From Chrysoperla carnea (taxonomy: Eukaryota; Arthropoda; Insecta; Neuroptera; Chrysopidae): 64,000 bases of DNA. Below, one piece after another: positions 61,012-64,000 of the stretch (within the stretch, counting starts at the first letter, position 1; each line of letters starts with the position of its first letter). Position numbers and translations under genes: made by a program. Where the stretch lies: NCBI RefSeq assembly GCF_905475395.1, contig NC_058337.1, positions 102,294,368 through 102,358,367 on the forward strand. The letters are read 5' to 3'. The notes beneath the pieces were generated by a model. That model saw nothing but the letters and a program-made list of their open reading frames with translations, was not told where the DNA came from and did not search any database.

Positions 61012-64000
61012 AATACATACATACACGTAGGCTAGACTGAGTAGTCATATAGAGGGTGCAATTTTAATATTTACGCCTAAATATCTCGTTTTGTAGTTAG
61101 CTAATCAAAAAATAGCTTAAACAAAGCTAGGTTGGACCTAGTTCTTGGGGTTTCTTTAATAGCTAATTTAGATCCTAAACGGTAAGAGATAGAATACCAC
61201 TTTAAATTAGAAAATTGATCCTCATAAACAAACTACCAATTTTTGTTTAAAACAGTTTTTCGAAAAACGTTAGCTTTTAGAGAAAATGCGACTTAAAAAT
61301 ATCCAATTATTGTATGGGGGATAAAAATCATGGAATTTGATAAAGGAATAAGGAAGGTCTCGCGTTGTGACAGAAAATCAGGCTAGAGAAAATATAATAA
61401 GATTATGAATAAAGAAAATGATAGGAAAATATTTTTTTTTTAAATCAATTGAAAACTGAAAAAAAATCAAGTAAAATAGTTGTATTTATTATTTTGTATA
61501 ACTATAACAAAATTATAAGAAATAATAAAAAAATCAATCAAATCATACATAATTATTTCTATATAAATTTTACCACAAAAAAAAAATGAATTTCTACTTT
61601 TATTACTAATAATCAATATAATTGTTATTATATTTTGAAAAGTTTAAAAATCATCACTTCATTTTATAATCATGTTGTTATATAACGTAATCATTGTTGC
61701 ACCATTCAATATAACTTGTATTAAGTGCACTAGGTAAAGTCAATCGAATATGCTATAAATTTTAAACAATACATATGTTTTATTTTATTTTATATTAAAA
61801 TAATTATTAGAATTATTAAAATAACTCAATATTATAATTTTATAAATTCTATCACTAATTTAATGACTTGGATCAAAATTATACATTTTAGTTATAACAT
61901 CATAAATAATTTATTTTCGATTGTCGCGTCGTCGGGCCGAAACTGTTTTTATCAATTCTAATAAAAATTTTAAAACTATAATTAATTTTTGGAATGAGAT
62001 AACAAAAACAAAAAATATATAATAAAGAATCACTACTGCATAACTATTATTTTCTTGGTTTTTTTAAATAAAAACAATTTTTTAGATGTGTGTGAAAATA
62101 CGTGCAAAAATATTTTTTTACAAATCAAATTTTGTATATGATTTTTAAATAATTTTCATTATATTTTTTTGAATATGAAACTATTTGTAAAATGTTTCGT
62201 TATTTTATCGTGCATAAATTAATTTAAGTTAATAAAAACTCACTAATTAAAACCAATGATTTTGTGTATTAATAATCCTGAAGCCAGTGTGAATTTTCCG
62301 AAATTATTTTTTCATAGCTTAAGATTTGTTCAGGCGAAGTTATTAGGTACATGGATAACAGTGAGCAAGGACAATGTTGAAAGAGATGAACTATTTGAAT
62401 TAAGGGCCCGACAAATTTTAAATTGTCTTGCAAGCTTAAAATTGATAAATGTTTGCTATTTTTCTTATTTTAATTGGAAGATAATAATCAACTCTTCGAG
62501 ACTGTAGAATTTTTAAGTCTACACCATCGAAGAATCTCTATTAAAATAATAAAAAACAGAAATTATTCAATAAACTTAATTAATGCAGCTTTTCAATACC
62601 GCCCTTACTAAGGGTTTTTGGACTATCTAAAATCTTAGCCTGGATAAATTTTTAGCTATGAGAAAAAAAATTCAGAAAATATACACTGACTCTATTACTA
62701 TAATATTAACGAAGTTGACCTCTGATTGTTTGGAAAGTATGTAATAAATACAAGAGAACTCCAAGTAAGGAAAAAGATACAAAAAAAAAAGTTAAAAAAA
62801 GAAGCAAATGAAGCAGCTGTGCGGAGTTGATAAAATTGCAGTGGAGCAAACGCTTCCGGAATCACCGTTGAATTTTAAGTATTTTTTTTAAACAATATAT
62901 TTGTAATATGCCAGATATTGAACACATTCGGTTAGGAATTTAAGCAATATTCAGAGAATGCGCCGGAGTACATATCTAGTCATCACAGTTACTGAATATG
63001 CTCCATTTTTAACTTGTTTTCAAGCAAAAAAATTAGCTCATTCGTAGCTATTTCAGGATGGCGATTAAATTGATTTCATGAAATTACCTGACTCTTCCCT
63101 AATAATTCTATGATTACAAAACAAATTTCTTGATTATTGAAAACTCTAAATTTTCCATCGATTCTGATAAAATAATTAGGTAAATCTTAAATCAAGACTT
63201 TGTGGTTTAAATAATCAAATTTTCAGAATCTCACGACACTCAGGAAATATTTTTAACATTTCCAGAATCTTACATATCCATGTCTAAAGTCATAACATAT
63301 CCAAGTAATCGTCATCTTGTTTTATCGTCACTGTGAGTGCTACTAATATTCAATACTCGTTAATAAATGATTTTTTTTATTCATCTGTAAACTATTTTTT
63401 ACTGGAACTTCCACGTAGTTCTATGTTTGTAAATTTGTAATAACTAATAACATCAGGCGAGTGTAAAATAATTATAGAACTAAATCAAGTTACGTTATAA
63501 GTCTAGAATCCTACTAAAAATTTTTTTTAGAAACTGTTGAGTTTAGAGACTTTTGTTAAAATGATGTAAAAACATTAAAAAAAAAAAAAATCTAATTATA
63601 AATAATAATAACAAGATTATTTTGCGTAGATTAGAAATCAATCGGTGCTTTCGTAAAAATGTGTGTAGCATTATTAAAATTTCATTGATCAAAAAAAATG
63701 CGTCCTTAATAATTAACGCCCAATTTATTATATCTAATTGGCCGATTAATTCACTTCTAGGCATAGAAAACGATTATATTACATTAAAATTTCCCAAATT
63801 TTATTGTAAAAAGAAAATAAATAATTTTAATACATATCGATTTGTGATTTATGTAAAAAAAATACATAATAGATTTACCCGAATGTTTTAACATCAATTT
63901 TAGTAAAAATCGCTAAATTGAACTTGTACCGTTTATTGTTTTTATATAATAAAAAAATATTTAGAAAAGAAAACAAAAAAGTAATATTTTAGGACTTTTC
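61012..64000. other. AT-rich spacer to the window end
   Basis: No supported gene. A weak, diverged family A-like stretch may lie at 61150-61280. Several short frames (62256-62507, 63543-63891) have no domains. Confidence 0.4.

Noticed and set aside
1-64000. CRISPR arrays, operons, bacterial promoters or rRNA
   Set aside because: No regularly spaced repeats with unique spacers and no prokaryotic gene layout; the spliced genes and transposon types show this is animal nuclear DNA.

Overview
The window reads as nuclear DNA of an insect: it is strongly AT-rich, has spliced protein genes with short GT-AG introns, and is crowded with short non-autonomous transposons. The order of insect cannot be fixed from the sequence alone. 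Only two protein genes can be supported, both on the minus strand. Together they cover about 11.4 kb of the 64 kb including introns, and their coding exons total only about 5.4 kb.

Gene 1 (34908-36203, minus) is a two-exon DnaJ/Hsp40 co-chaperone of the DNAJA2 type. It has the J domain with HPD, a G/F-rich linker, a four-repeat zinc centre and a C-terminal CAQQ prenylation box. Gene 2 (47928-58108, minus) is Additional sex combs (Asx/ASXL), assembled here from four exons with matching splice phases into 1374 codons. It carries the DEUBAD (ASXH) domain, the ASXM-type conserved block and a C-terminal PHD finger. Asx is the activating partner of the Calypso/BAP1 H2A deubiquitinase (PR-DUB). The two genes have no obvious functional link. 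The three Asx introns carry a LINE tail, a tRNA-like fold-back insertion and a dispersed repeat.

The left half (1-34 kb) is a repeat field: a LINE RNase H relic (1.6-2.3 kb), a Helitron-like element (9.4-9.9 kb), a 175-bp tandem array that ends in a perfect 77-bp inverted repeat (14.4-15.3 kb), a second LINE relic (18.25-18.65 kb), and two hAT-type insertions with clear 8-bp target duplications (26.25-26.4 and 28.3-28.9 kb), each nested inside an older repeat. Many fold-back MITEs and at least four dispersed repeat families (called A to D here) fill the rest. The middle (36-47 kb) holds a pogo-like relic and a 1.44-kb element with about 263-bp terminal inverted repeats. That element encodes a 144-residue protein with a CXC-like cysteine motif and is the best candidate for a poorly described mobile system. 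The right end (58-64 kb) is AT-rich and nearly featureless.

The structures most worth following up are the long-TIR/CXC element at 41476-42914, the TSD-flanked insertion with interleaved inverted repeats and an intact-looking 71-nt cloverleaf at 51487-51892, and the tandem-array-plus-hairpin at 14446-15329. No tool was run: all calls rest on reading the sequence, and family names rest on recognised motifs.
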